From contig NC_091668.1 in assembly GCF_042453785.1 (NCBI RefSeq), forward strand, positions 19,441,001 to 19,505,000: a stretch of 64,000 nt of DNA, written 5' to 3'. Every line of letters begins with the position of its first letter. The first letter of the stretch is position 1. The notes under the pieces are model-generated. The model saw nothing but the letters and a program-made list of their open reading frames with translations. It was not told the origin of the DNA and ran no database searches. This DNA comes from Malus domestica. Lineage: Eukaryota; Streptophyta; Magnoliopsida; Rosales; Rosaceae. Of this stretch, positions 1 to 12,053 are shown in pieces. The translations under genes were made by a program, and so were the position numbers.

Positions 1-1000
1 CTATCAAAACCCCTCTCACCCTCTATTGTTGAACGAAATCCTAACCAATGAAACTACAAACATGTTGATTGAGAAAAATTATTTTTGACAAGTGGAACAC
101 GAAATCGATGTATCTTCCACATGGATTGAGAGAAGGTAATTTTGAAAGTCTAATGGAATCATTTGGGGCCAATCCCCATCAAATTTGTTGTTTCTTTTAT
201 GTTTTTTGCATTAGAAAGATGGAGACCTGGTTCCTGAATATATGAATGGCAGCATATGTCTGGGAAATCCCGTCTTGTCATCCCAAAGAGAAAAATTTAG
301 CAATTAAGCAAGGCAACATTTTCTGTGGCCACCCTTAAGAAAAAAAGGTAGCAACTATAGGAATCTATTTCAATTGAATGTTAGACAGCCACACACATGA
401 AATTGAGTTGCATCTATTCATATAGTATTAAATATCTGTGGCTCTCAAATTATAAATTTGCTTTGTACTTTTTCACTCTCATGTAATTTGTTTAGATCAA
501 TTTTTCATTTCCCTCATTTATTTGGTGTAGGTCCAAGATTTAAAGGAAAGTGACTAGAGTTAAATCTAATCTTGGAAATGTATAGAAATGAGTTGATTGA
601 TTCAAGGTGAGGCACATTTATTGGTTTTTGGTTATTTAGTTATTCACAACTTCAATTTTGCATATTGTGCAAAGAATGACACTTGAACCATCTTCTCAGT
701 GTATCAAAGGCTTTTCAACATGTGCTTCTATTTTCTGGTATTAAATCGTTTCTGTTTTATTAACTAAATCAATACAAATTTTGTAAAGTGTGCAGCAGGG
801 GTTTTACTTAGTTATTTACAACTGAATTTTTGAGATCTCATGTTCTAGTTCACTTGCATTCAGTAGTGTTATAACTCAACTATATTAATTGTGTTCCGTA
901 AATTAATGTGATTATACAAAAACAGCTGGTTTTCTTGTCATGTGTTGGTTTCGTTGTGCAAATGTAATATGTTCTTAGCATGTGGTTCTTTTCTATTCAC
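1..1000. other. Intergenic or intronic AT-rich DNA, no gene recognised
   Basis: No open frame, RNA gene or transposon end was recognised here. Because a fragment of a HUB/BRE1-like gene follows at 1001, part of this stretch could be decayed intron sequence of that copy, but no further exon could be identified with confidence. Confidence 0.4.
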
Positions 1001-1198
1001 ATGGATGTCTTGGAATCTAGAGATTTAGAATGCAGGGCATGGGCTCGTGTTCAAAGTTTGAAGTCCTCTCTTGATGAACGCAAACTTGGAATTACCAGTT
1101 AAGACAGCAAATGAAGCTGAGGCCATTTCTCAACAAAGGCTAGCTGCTGCTGAGGCTGAGATTGCTGACTTGAGGCAGAAATTTGAAGCTTCCAAAAG
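1001..1198 (+). pseudogene. Fragment of a HUB1/HUB2 (BRE1-like) histone H2B E3 ubiquitin ligase gene
   Basis: The translation begins MDVLESRDLECRAWARVQSL, continues LKSSLDERKLGI, and after a frame change reads NEAEAISQQRLAAAEAEIAD followed by LRQKFEASK. This matches the coiled-coil part of plant HUB1/HUB2, nuclear RING E3 ligases that monoubiquitinate histone H2B. The match ends at an AG/GT junction resembling a splice donor, so it looks like one exon of a genomic (not retro-copied) duplicate. One frameshift lies near 1098. No RING domain or other exon was found nearby, so this is a dead partial copy. The identification is from memory of the family's coiled-coil sequence. Confidence 0.7.
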
Positions 1199-2471
1199 GT
1201 TACACTTTTTCTGATGCTTGCCAAAACAAATAGTATGAATGAGTAGAGACACTTTGAACCAGTATTCTACCTCAAAGATGTGTCAAAGAATACAAAATGC
1301 AATTAAAAGACACATAACCCTCTAGTCAAGAGAAATTGAAGAAAATGTTCACATTCAACAAGAAAGGGCATTCTTTAAGTCATTAGAAACCGAGACCCAA
1401 AACAATTCCCAATACTTATCCTTTATTTTTTAATTCAGTCTCCAAATTTCTGCTTAAACATCTTGGTATTTCTTTCTAGACAAACCATCCAGAACATTAC
1501 CATTGCACCAATCCCATAAAACTCTTACCTTTTTTCTCTCCATTATTGAAAAAGTTCAAATGAATCTAAACATTTTTCAAATCATTTGGCAAACTAAACG
1601 TTCAGATGATTTGAAATCATTCGGCAAACTAAACATTCAAATGTTTAGATTCAGTCCCTGAAAATTAAAAATGAATGTTAAAAGATTTGAGAAATGTGGG
1701 GTGTATAGAAAATGTGGGGGTGTATGTAGAAAATATAAGGTGTATATTGAGAATGTGGGGTGTGGGATTACAGGGAGGTAAGTTGGGTGTATTAAGATAA
1801 ATTTTAAGTGAAAAAGCAAATGTAGGGTGTATTAAGTATATGTGGTTTATTCAATAATTTGTAGGGTGTTAATATAATAAGCCTAAAATATTGAATTGTA
1901 ATTCCAAAAAGTGGAATGCGGGCCAATAATTTTAGACTTTTGTCGAATTAATAAATTGTTGGTCACTTAAATTAATATTCAATAAATCGAGACCATATAG
2001 AATCGATCGTGAAAGAAAAAATAATCATATTAGCTTTGGTAGGCTTCGGGCCATGCAATTAAGAAAATATGACCTGATAAGGCTTTAGTTGAGGACACCC
2101 CAAAATAATTGCATGCGGTTAAGAAGCAACGAGGGCCAACAACATTAGGCTTTGGTAAAAAACAAAAAAAAAAAAAGGATTGTAGGCTGTTGTCAAGGCA
2201 CGGTGTGGAGCAAAGGCTAGGCATTGTGGGCTCAGTGCAGGTTACTGCAAGCAGCCCAATATTCTGCAAAGTAAGCCGCAGGCTTGCTTAGTCACGGGCT
2301 GAGGAAAAACAAACGCCCAATATCACAGAAGGCTATACGTGGGATCGCGAAAAGCTGCAGGCTTGCTACTGGAACATGGGCCGAGGGCTTCAAGCTAATC
2401 AGAGAGGGACCCAAGCATCAAGCATGCTCTGTGGCACGCGCTCAGGAAAGCTAGAGGGATGCTGCCATGAT
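1199..2471. other. Intergenic DNA with a small hairpin and G/T-rich repeats
   Basis: No gene is seen. A 15-bp inverted repeat (TGAATCTAAACATTT at 1561-1575 against its complement at 1639-1653) flanks two copies of GGCAAACTAAAC. At 1680-1860 short units such as AATGTGGGGTGTAT recur. From about 2040 to 2470 the sequence becomes GC-richer and looks like an unclassified repeat interrupted by the hAT-like element that follows. Confidence 0.4.
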
Positions 2472-3837
2472 TAGGGGTGGGGTCAAATAAATGAAAACCG
2501 AAAAAAATCGAAAACTAAACCAAACCGAACCGAACAAAAATATATATATAAATTCTAAAAAACAAGTTAGCGTAAGGGTTTGAACCCCTGACCTGCAGGT
2601 TGGGTTTAGGTGCTGCAAGCCAACTTGACTGTAGTCTTTGTGTTGTTATAATTTACCAGTATGTTATTTATAGGTTTCTTATATTGAATGCTTTATAAAA
2701 TTTCTTAAGCTTAAAAACCCTTAGGTGCTGCAAGCCAACTTGACTTTAGTCTTTGTGTTGTTATAATTGTACTAGTATGTTATTTATAGGTTTCTTATAT
2801 TGAATGCTTTATAAAATTTCTTAAGCATAAAAACCCTTAGGTGCTGCAAGCCAACTTGACTGTAAGCTTTGTGTTGTTATAATTGTACCAGTATGTTATT
2901 TATAGGTTTCTGATATTGAATGCTTTATAGAATTTCTTAAGCTTAAAACCCTAGCCATCTCAGTGTCCCACTCTCTCAAACACTCGCTCTCTCTCCCCGC
3001 TGCTGCTTCCTCAGTCTCTCTCTCTTTCTCCCTCTCCTTCCTCTCTTCCTCCAAATCACTCTCTCTCTAGTCTTCTCTTGTCCTCCTCGCGGATTCTTTA
3101 TTCCAAACAATGATTTTCCCTCGCCCCTTTCGAGACCCGACGAAAAGAGGAATTGTAAGAGCTTGCGACAATCATTGCGATATCGCTGCAGCAAAGGTTG
3201 TGGGTTTTATTTATTTTTTAGTTTATGGGTTTTTAATTTTATGGTTACCCATTTGAAATTTATGTAATTTAAGGTGGAAAAGTTTGTATTTTTCTCTGAA
3301 TATGTTTTGGAATTTTCTAGATCTATTGTGGACTTGACTATGAATTTGAATGTGGACACTGGGCATGCAATATTGGAGTCCGATTATGGCATTTAGACGA
3401 ACCCATTTGCTTTTTTTTTTGTTTCGATCTGCATCAGTTAATTTGTTGAATTATTTCATGATTTTGCAAATTTTAAAGTTTTAGAATTTTGAATCCTGTA
3501 CATTTCCTTGAAGTATATATGTTTTTGTATTTGCTTAAGTTTTGAAAATTTGAATTCGATCTGCTTGATCATAAGTAGTTGAAATGCTTGAATATATTCA
3601 GGATTTTGAGGCTCTCAATTCTCTGATATATGAGAATTGGGAGGTTGATAGGTAAGCTCCTTCCATTAACATCATTTTTTGAAAAAAAAAAAAAAAAAAC
3701 TGAAACAACCGAAACCCGAACTGGAAAAAACCGAAACCGAAAAAACCAAACCGAAAAAAAAAAGAACTGAACTGAAATTTCGGTTCGGTTTCAGTTTTAT
3801 CATAAAACCAAACTGTTTTAAACCAAACACAGCCCTA
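2472..3837. mobile_element. Non-autonomous hAT-like DNA transposon
   Basis: The ends read TAGGGGTGGGGTC on the left and CACAGCCCTA on the right, imperfect inverted repeats of the TAGGG(G)TG type typical of plant hAT elements. Next to both ends are runs of AACCGAA/TTCGGTT, a common subterminal signature. The flanking 8-mers GCCATGAT and GCCAATCC match only partly, so the target duplication is decayed or the edges are off by a few bases. No transposase is present. The interior holds a 116-bp tandem triplication, a pyrimidine-rich leader-like stretch (2960-3080), and an exon-like segment at 3602-3651 with AG and GTAAGC borders. Confidence 0.55.
2607..2953 (+). repeat. Three tandem copies of a 115-116 bp unit
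   Basis: Units beginning TAGGTGCTGCAAGCCAAC start at 2607, 2722 and 2838, and each ends near TTCTTAAGC. The copies differ at only a few positions, so the triplication is much younger than the decayed element ends. It lies inside the hAT-like element. Confidence 0.9.
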
Positions 3838-4324
3838 GCCAATCCAGACGTTAAAATGATGTCGTCGCGGTGTGCAGGCCCGAGCTGCAGGCTCGGTGCG
3901 ACACAGCTCAGCGGTGCTTGGCTACAGGCCAACAAGGCACGGCTCGACGTGATTCTTTTCTTCTTCTTTTTTTCTGTTTTTTTTTTTTTGGGTTTTAGGG
4001 TTTTTAGAACCCAAAAATTCTTGCTTTTATTTTCTTTCAGCTTTTTTACTCACAAAAATCTATATAGAAAATATCAATTGCGTATGCATGAACATATATA
4101 TTGCAGATATATACAATATATAATTGTAAAAAAATAATAATAATAGACTTGGGGCTTCATGAATGATGGGGAATATTTTCACGCAGCAGTGTGTATGAAA
4201 TATCACATTTGTGTTTTAGGAGAACCTGATTAGCAGAAAACTAAACCGAGCCTTTAAATGTGTACAAGAACCTCCTCCATGAACCTTCAGTTCCTTAGTA
4301 TCAGACAAGATCGTGCTGATAACA
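3838..4324. other. Intergenic or retroelement-derived DNA
   Basis: There is no gene. The stretch holds poly-T and AT runs (3957-4140). Just left of 4325, read on the - strand, it would be the leader region of the LTR element whose LTR lies at 4325-4578. Confidence 0.35.
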
Positions 4325-4578
4325 TGTTGTAGGCCTATTTAACTAAAAAATTATAAAGCGGGAGAGAGGAGTTTGGCAAATAAGAGGGAGAGAGAATTTG
4401 GTGTCATTCTAATGTTATATTATCTCACCCCATTGTGCCTCTATTTATAGTATTAGAATTCTTTATTCAATAGGTATTACAACTTAAACATGATACTACC
4501 TAAAAGATATGATTGAATCCTATAAGGATTTTCTAGGATTTACGTAATTACATTTTAAACCTAATTAGAACTGCAACA
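4325..4578 (-). mobile_element. Isolated Copia-type LTR with primer-binding-site region
   Basis: Read on the - strand it begins TGTTGCAGTTCTAATTAG and ends CTACAACA, followed by TGTTATCAGCACG, the primer-binding-site style found after LTRs of this plant family. It contains TATA-like and polyadenylation-like stretches. A second LTR of the same family lies at 46136-46394. No coding region follows, so this is an old, gutted copy. Confidence 0.65.
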
Positions 4579-5634
4579 GAAATGAGTATTTAAGTCCTCC
4601 AAATTTATAATTTTTTTAACCATTTTATATAATTTTGTTTCTCTTAATAAAGAAGTAGGTTTAGGGAATATGTTGGAGTAAGTCCATACCTATCCAAACA
4701 ATGTGTCCTAATGTTGGTACATCTATAACGACCTTCATTTTTGACCCACTATTAGAAGTTACAATCATTGAAAATTGCATTATTAAATTAGACACTATTG
4801 TCCAATTAATGGTGACTCAGTTACGTGGGTGGGTGGGTGGATGGATGGGTGGCTTAAAGGATATAGAACTTATCCTCTTTTGTTACCATAGTTATAAGTC
4901 AATATTTCAAACCATGTATGAGAAGATAATGAAGAATCTTAGGATAAGGCAATGTATGAAAAGGAAACAACCTAGGTATAATTTCAAAAACCAAGTTTTT
5001 TAATTTTATTTAAAAAAAAAAGAATTGGGAGACAGTCGAGTGCATGGATTCTTGCATGATGTCTAGATTAGCTGTGGTCCATAATTGCACCCATAATTTA
5101 AAATGTAAGAAAAATTGTCAATTGCTTCTTTAGTTTATTTTTTTAATAATACTTGAATTCATGTCCCACTCTTTACCAATAATGTATTTTATGGTATAAA
5201 TTTTACGATCAGAATAGTTTAATTTTTTCATCTTCATTTAACATTTATTCACAAAATTTAAATAAGAGATCAATTGATCATTCAAATGTTTCAAATAAAT
5301 GGACGGTTCATGAATATGTTACTTGATATTCGTACTGTCGATTTGTTTTATATTTGGATGCATAAACAATGATTGATTAGAATGACTCTTTGTAGAGATA
5401 ATTTTCAAATGAAGACTAAGAAATTGTGCAATTCTGATTATAAACTTTATTATACGAAAATACGTTATTTACAACAAGTCTGAAATACCATCCTTTCCAA
5501 TATTTTAGATTAAAAGCCAGTGCATGTGTGGCTTCTTTACCTAAAAATCATAGAATTTCCATGTAATCGCCTGTCATAGTTATACACATTTATAGGAAGC
5601 AAGCAATCTAATCCACATAACTCTTTATGTACAT
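4579..5634. other. Intergenic AT-rich DNA upstream of the OXS3-like gene
   Basis: Nothing is recognised beyond a short GTGGGTGGGTGGATGG run near 4825-4845. The right part probably includes promoter and 5' leader of the gene at 5806, but no promoter element could be placed reliably. Confidence 0.4.
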
Positions 5635-5805
5635 GTGTTATATTTTCCTTTGTATGTATATCTTCCCCAAAAGAATGTGCCAATTAGCTTAATTACATTT
5701 ACACGAAACTTCTTCGAAATTATTATCCGTAAGTTTCTTTTGCTCTTCTTCTTGTCCTCCTCTTTTTCTTCCTCAAAATCTGTGGGTGCAGGTAGTGACG
5801 AACAA

Positions 5806-6816
5806 ATGCTTCTGGGTGGAAGCTCGATCACAAATTATGACAACTACACAACAAGGGAAGATAGCTGGGTGATCATGGAAGGAAATCATGATGATCATGA
5901 TGATATGTACGACACAACATTCTCGACGTCGATTTCGAATAGATCATCGACATCTTCATCGGACTTAGTAGATGATGCATCTTCACCATCAACATCATCA
6001 TCATGTTCTTCTTCCTTTCATTCTCATGGATCGTTGCTCGACTTGTCAGATCTCATGGCTCAGCTACCCATCAAGTAAGAACAGAGAAAAAGAAAGCCCA
6101 TCTCAATTCTCATCATGACTATATTTCTACTTTCTTTTCCATTAATTTATAACACGATATTTAGTTTTAGGTTTTGGATGTTGGATAGTTTTTGCATTGT
6201 TTTGGATGTTCGATAGTTTTAGCATTCAGGTATATTAGTATATATTTCCAAATTTCCATAAGTTTATATTGTGTTATGAAAAAAGAAAAGAAACATCTAA
6301 TTTAATTAGTACCAAAATCTTCCATTTTCCACAAAATGCATGAAAGAATGAAACATTTGATTAAGTAGGCAGAATATAGATTAGATCAGCTGGTTAGGAT
6401 AGTATAATCGCTCTCTGAAATCCAAATTTAAATCTCTCCTCCCATATCTGAATAGTTTAGAATATTCTCTTTCAAAAGGTTTTGTTAACTTTCTACTAAA
6501 TTTCTTATTATACATGTACAGGAGAGGCCTTTCAAAGTATTTTGAAGGCAAGTGCCAATCCTTTACACGTTTATCAAAGGTAAAGAGCATTGAAGATCTT
6601 GCAAAGAAAAAGTCTCCATATAATCAAAGAAAGGCACTAAAAGGAAGCAAGAGCTATGGCGGTGGCTTGGGTTCTTACAGATCGTACACACTTCCGAAGG
6701 CCACCATTTCTAAGAGTAAGAAGGCATCAACTACTTCATCTTTTTCGAGCAGATCAAGAGGCAGCACTTTTGGCATAAATAACATCACGCTCCCTCCAAC
6801 TCCAGTAAGAAAGTAG
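5806..6816 (+). CDS. OXIDATIVE STRESS 3-like (OXS3/O3L family) nuclear protein
   Basis: Two exons, 5806-6074 and 6522-6816, joined by a GTAAGA...ACAG intron, give a protein of about 187 residues. The N-terminal half is acidic and serine-rich (runs of Ser, Asp and His). The signature spans the splice site: LSDLMAQLPIK, then RGLSKYFEGKCQSFTRLSKV and KSIEDLAKK, followed by a basic Ser-rich tail ending in PPTPVRK. This is the conserved block of the plant OXS3 family, whose members are nuclear or stress-granule proteins linked to heavy-metal and oxidative stress tolerance. No catalytic domain is expected. The frame is open upstream to 5635, but that part (MLYFPLYVYL...) looks like leader, and a TTTTTCTTCC...GTGCAG acceptor-like stretch ends at 5791, so the ATG at 5806 is preferred. 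ATG 5875 is an alternative. Confidence 0.82.
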
Positions 6817-7970
6817 TTTTAACGTACGTACGTACGTGTGCCGGTGTGCATGTAAACTACATAATGTATATACTTGTTAATTTTTATTTTTATTTTTTAA
6901 TGGAAGTAGACTTTGTTAGTATTTTGAACCTCTCCTGTTTGTTAGTCTTGCTACTATCTTTTACACTGAGGAATCAGATATTATATTTGTTCTTCAGCTG
7001 CGTATGTTAAAATCTGGAATTTAGAATATAGGCATATTCCATGCATGATCTGAGAAAAAAAGGAAAGAAGATTGGGATAAATACAAATTGAATTTTACAT
7101 GAACGGTTCATCTTAGAAAACTCGACTTGTATAATTAGGGATGACAATGGAGGGGAGCAGATTGAGTTTGCTTGCCCTTCCATTCGGGCCGATTTGCCTC
7201 CCGTGAGGGTCCGTTTGGTGGGCTGGATGAGATTGAGCCTTATAATAAGATTGGATTGACATGGATTGATTAGGCTTTGAATCCCACTCCATTATTTGGT
7301 GAAACATGGATTGGACTTAAATCCAGTCGACTATTTGGTACATGACTAAATTGGACTTAACTTTTTTTTAATTTTCATTTATTCAATATCACGTATAATT
7401 AATCAAAGCAAATAAAACAACCACAACTTTGATAATAAGAAAATCATGTGAAGATACATCCAAAAAGTACGATTTTTGGAATATAACAAAGTCCAAATTA
7501 AAATTCCATAACAAAGTTAAATTCTTAAAAATCCAACTAGAAAATAGAACAAAATCCAAATGTTAATTCTTAAAATTCAACTAGAGAATATAAAAAGCAA
7601 CTACATCTAAGTCATGAGCTCTACAATAAAAAAAAAGTCATGAGCTCTACGATCGATCTCCATGGAGTGTCCTCACATACTCGAACCTATCTTCACTTTC
7701 ATCTAGTGTTCTCGAACACACACACTTTTGCCAGATCCGTAAACAGGGTAAGGTAATCCGATCTCTAATTGAAAACCCCATCTCTTTGAGCTCTTGTCCC
7801 TCAAACTTATGGTCATCATTTTCGCCCTGCTCCTTCAACCCATCAGCCAACTTGTGCATTTTAGAATCATGACCCTCCACCATATTCTCTAGTACACTAG
7901 CAATTTTGCCCAAGCCATCCAAAACTTTGCTCGGCCTTTCTCTGTCCTACTTCTACATGCGGATGATTAA
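6817..7970. other. Intergenic DNA with possible DNA-transposon remnants
   Basis: The first ~250 bases are probably the 3' UTR of the OXS3-like gene. At 7138 TAGGGATGACAATGG resembles a hAT-type terminus, but no partner end was found. At 7647-7922 the - strand encodes 91 residues (MDGLGKIASVLENMVEGHDS...) that vaguely recall the C-terminal part of Myb/SANT-like transposon proteins; this is a weak resemblance only. The 5S array begins directly after it. Confidence 0.3.
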
Positions 7971-7986
7971 TTAAAAAGAGGTGGGT

Positions 7987-8059
7987 AGAATGAAACACGA
8001 TGACTTCCCAAGAGGTCACTCATCCTAGAACTACTCTCGCCCAAACTTGATTAACTTCG
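7987..8059 (-). pseudogene. 5S rRNA copy 1, 5'-truncated
   Basis: Only the 3' ~73 nt of the gene remain. The sequence breaks off at CTTCG and continues into spacer, so about 47 nt of the 5' end are lost. Confidence 0.85.
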
Positions 8060-8511
8060 CAACAGTTAGTTTGTGAGTTATAATTGTATATAACCATTTC
8101 CTTTAACCATGACCTTGTAACCTTGTGCATGTGCAAATCACACCAGCCCCCAGACGATCTGGTGAAAATAAAAAATATTAATCAAAACGATCACACGAAA
8201 TTCAAAAATAGGAATAAATAGTCTTTCCATTCTTTCATTTCATCTCCCAAGCACGAGACTCGGTTATAAATCACTCCAAATTCAAAAATACTAATCAAAA
8301 TGATCACATGAAATTTAAAAATAGGAATTAATAGTCTTTCCCATTCTTTTCTTTTGTCTCCCAAGCACGAGACTCAGTTATAAACGACGCACGTCACAAA
8401 TAAGCCGCTAAAAATACTCAAAAATGGTTTAAAATGATAGGCATCACAAATAAGCCGCTAAAAATATGCAAAAAATGATTATGAAAAATAAAAAATAAAA
8501 AAGATGTGGGG

Positions 8512-8629
8512 GAATGCAACACAAGGACTTCCTAGGAAGTCACCCATCATAGTACTACTCTCGCCCAAACTTAATTAACTTTGAAGTTCTGTTGGGATCC
8601 GATGCATATAAGTTGGTATGATCACATTT
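8512..8629 (-). pseudogene. 5S rRNA copy 2, full length but decayed
   Basis: Full length, with many transitions, including in the A-box region (TTAATTAAGT) and at the 5' end. Confidence 0.85.
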
Positions 8630-8912
8630 GTTAGTCTACGACTTGTAAATGTAAATGTATATAACCATTTCTTTTAACCATGGCCATGTAACCTTATACA
8701 TGTGCAAATCACACCGGCCCCTAAACAATCACACGAAATTCAAAAATATTAATCAAAACAATCACACGAAATTAAAAAATAGGAATTAATACTTTTCTCA
8801 TTCTTTTCTTTTATCTCCCAAGCACGAGACTCAGTCATAAACGACACGCGTCACAAATAAGCTGCTAAATATACGCAAAAAATAATTATGAAAAATAAAA
8901 AAAAAGGTGGGA

Positions 8913-9032
8913 GGATGCAACATGAAGACTTCCCAGAAGGTCACCCATCCTAGTAGTACTCTCTCTCCCAAACATGCTTAACTTCAGAGTTCTGATGGGA
9001 TCCGGTGGAAGTGAGTTGGTATGATCGCATCC
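8913..9032 (-). pseudogene. 5S rRNA copy 3, full length, diverged
   Basis: Full length. It is one of two copies (with copy 6) that keep the ordinary T at nt 59, while the 5' strand of helix II already has the variant form; it may be an intermediate or a reversion. Confidence 0.85.
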
Positions 9033-9310
9033 GTTAGTCTATGACCTGTAATAATATATAACCATTTCTTTTAACCATGACCCCGTAACCTTATGCATGT
9101 GCAAATCACACCAGCCTCCAAACGATCACGCGAAATTAAAAAAATATTAATCAAAACGATCACACGAAATTCAAAAATAGGAATTAGTGGTTTTTCCCAT
9201 TCTCTTCTTTCATCTCCCAAGCATGAGACTCAATTATAAACGGCCTGCATCACAAATAAGCCGCTAGAAATATGCAAAAAAGAATCATGAAAAATAAAAA
9301 AGAGGTAGGG

Positions 9311-9371
9311 GAGCCAACACGAGCACTTCCCAGAAGGCAACACAAGCAAGTAAGTTGGTATGATCGCATCT
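9311..9371 (-). pseudogene. 5S rRNA copy 4, internally deleted
   Basis: The two ends are recognisable but about half of the gene between them is missing. Confidence 0.75.
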
Positions 9372-9659
9372 GTTAGTCTATGACTTGTAATTGTGTATAA
9401 CCATTGCTATGAACCATGACTCTGCGACCTTATGCATGCGTAAATCACATCGGCCCCCAAACGACCATGCAAAATTCAAAAATATTAATCAAAACAATCA
9501 CACAAAATTCAAAAATAGGAAATCAGAGTCTTTTCCATGCTTTTCTTTCATATCCTAAGCACGATACTTGGTTCTAAATGACGCGTGCCATAAATAAGAC
9601 ACTAGAAAGACGCACAAAAGAATTATGAAAAATTAAAAAGAGGCGGGGGAATGCAACAC

Positions 9660-9776
9660 GATGCAACATGAGGACTTCCCAAGAGGTTAGCCATCCTAGT
9701 ACTACTCTTGCCCAAACTCGCTTAACTTTGAAGTTCTAATGGGATATGGGGCATATGAGCTGGTATGATCTCTTCT
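9660..9776 (-). pseudogene. 5S rRNA copy 5, full length, decayed
   Basis: Full length, with a short duplication of the 3' end (ATGCAACA repeated on the + strand at 9651 and 9661) and a changed 5' terminus. Confidence 0.85.
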
Positions 9777-10040
9777 GTTAGTCCATCACTTGTAATTGTA
9801 CATAACCATTTCTTTGAACCACGACCCTGCAACATTAGGCACATGCAAATCACATAGGCCCCCAAACGATCACGCAACATTCAAAAATATTAATCAAGAC
9901 GATCACATCAAATTCCAAAATAGGAATTTATAGTCTTTCCCATTCTTTTCTTTCATCTCTCAAGTACGAGACTCGGTTATAAACGATGCACGCAACAAAT
10001 AAGCTGCTAGAAATAAGCAAAAAAAAAAAAAGAGGTGGGA

Positions 10041-12053
10041 GGATGCAACACGAAGACTACCAAGGAGATCACCCATCCTAGTACTACTCTCGCCCAAACA
10101 CACTTAACTTCGGACTTCTGAAAGGATCTGTGATGCGAAATATATAAGCGCACAAAATTAAACCCTCTTTTTGACAATTGTAGTATAGATGTAAGTAGGG
10201 TATCGTTCTAGGCCGGGGATTAGGAGGGATTGCTAATCTATTAAATTAACTTAAAAATATTAAATAAGACTCAAGGACACAAAACTAGGCTAAAAACTCT
10301 AATAACTTGAAACACACTTAAAATGACTCAAAATAATGAACACAATTAAATTAAACACTAGGAACTGAAATGGACGGAAATTAAATTAAAAGACTAACAA
10401 TAAAGAAAACTAAATAAATAATATAATTTAATAATGGATGGGTGTTTGGTTTTGATGAAAAGTAAATTAAACTTAATTAAATTACAGAATTGACAAAAAC
10501 ATGAAATTAAGGTGAAAGGATAAGTGATGGATTAGCTAGAGGGTTCTTCTCTACACATGACACATATGCAACCTAAATTGATTTTCAGTTGTTCTTTCAA
10601 TAAGTTGTGAATCTCAACACTTCAGATTAACCGTGAACAACACTTTTTTAATCTTCAAGTTTTCCTTAAGTTATTGAATTGGACGGGAAAACGCATACAA
10701 CAATTCAAAACATTCTTCAAAAGTCCCCTACGTGAAAAGCACAATAGAGATACAATCAAAGATCATTAAACTTTGTGAAAACTATAAGCATTGACGAGGC
10801 ATTCGTAACTATGAAAAGCATGATACTCTTGCCAAGAATTTACTTAACGTGATTGTGACTAGCAACCTTTACTACTTGTGAAAATAAGTTCATAACGATT
10901 AGGTGAAATTCACTTATATTCTAGCATCAAATTCATGCATGTAAATTAAGTATGCATCCTTAATCGACATACAAAAATAAGTTATCTATCAAGCAGTTAA
11001 GCAAATTAAATCACAACTCAGAAATCACAACTGAAGGTAATCAATTCATATTACAAATATATTCATGGCTTTGAATTAACCTCTAGCCAAAATAAAATTA
11101 GTTACACATTATTAAAACAGAAATAAAATAGAAGTTTAGAAAGATTAAACCGAGAGAGGCAGCTGTGTTGCTTCTGTGCTGGCTCTCTCCCTGCCTTCCT
11201 GTTCTCACGCTGCCCGTTCTTCTTCTCTCCCCGTACTGACTCTTTCCAGCTTCTTTCCCCGCAGCTTCTTTTCCCCACGTCCTCTCTCCCTATTATTTTT
11301 TTCCGTTTTCCTTTTGGCAGCCTCCTGCCTTCCACTTCTCCCCCTACCCGTGTCAGTCCTCCTCCCGCGTCAGTCACCACTCCTTTTTGACTTGCGCGCC
11401 TTCCTCCTGCTGCCCAAAGGCAACTCCTATTCTTTCCTTCTGTGGACTGTCAGTCTCGCTGCCAAAGGCAGCTCTCTGCCTTCCACCAATCCCCCCCCCT
11501 TTTCCTTTCCGCGTTCCCCTTCTTTTATTTTCTGATTTTCTAAGTTCTCTGCTTTTGACTCCTTGGATTCCTTCTTTTCCAGCTGCAAAGCAGCTCTCCC
11601 TCTTGGATCCCTTTCACGTTTTCTGCTTTTCTCTATTGCTCACGCTGTCTCTCCACTTCTTCTATTTAATTTCTCAGTGCTTTCCACTTTCTTCTCCTAC
11701 AAACACAATAAATTAAAAGTATCATAAATACTTAAAGCTTTAACTAAATTAGACAAGACAAGAAAAGAAATATAAAAGGATGAAAAATATAGTTTAAATA
11801 TTGGTTTACATTTAGCGTCACAATGGGTTGGCAATATTGTAATTTAAATTTGCTTTTGACGAATTTATTACATAAAATTTCACTTGTTCTATTTTTATTT
11901 TCTTTGCATAACAAATCCTATAAACACAAAAATAACGTAAATAGCTCAAAAATATAAGGAACTAACTAAGAAAAGACGAGTGAATTCGAAGTAAAAATAT
12001 ATATAAATATGATCCGATCAATCTGGTGCATGTGAATTGGTATGATCGCATCC
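10041..12053 (-). pseudogene. 5S rRNA copy 6, split by a solo LTR
   Basis: The gene's 3' part is at 10041-10130 and its 5' part at 12021-12053. Between them lies a 1,890-bp LTR, with the target bases ATCTG present on both sides. Confidence 0.9.
10131..12020. mobile_element. Solo LTR (1,890 bp) inserted in a 5S gene
   Basis: It starts TGATGCGAAATATATAAG and ends TGATCCGATCA, giving TG...CA termini, and is flanked by a perfect 5-bp duplication ATCTG (10126-10130 and 12021-12025). No coding domain, primer site or second LTR is present. The length suits a Ty3/gypsy-type LTR of the Tat/Athila size class, but the lineage is an inference. A pyrimidine-rich tract lies at 11160-11700. It arose by LTR-LTR recombination after insertion. 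Confidence 0.85.

Noticed and set aside
3679-4137. 152-codon lysine-rich frame
   Set aside because: Built from poly-A and AACCGAA repeats at the hAT-like end and poly-T beyond it; low complexity only.
11102-11716. Several frames of about 90-120 codons within the solo LTR
   Set aside because: They come from a pyrimidine-rich tract in the LTR and have no family resemblance.
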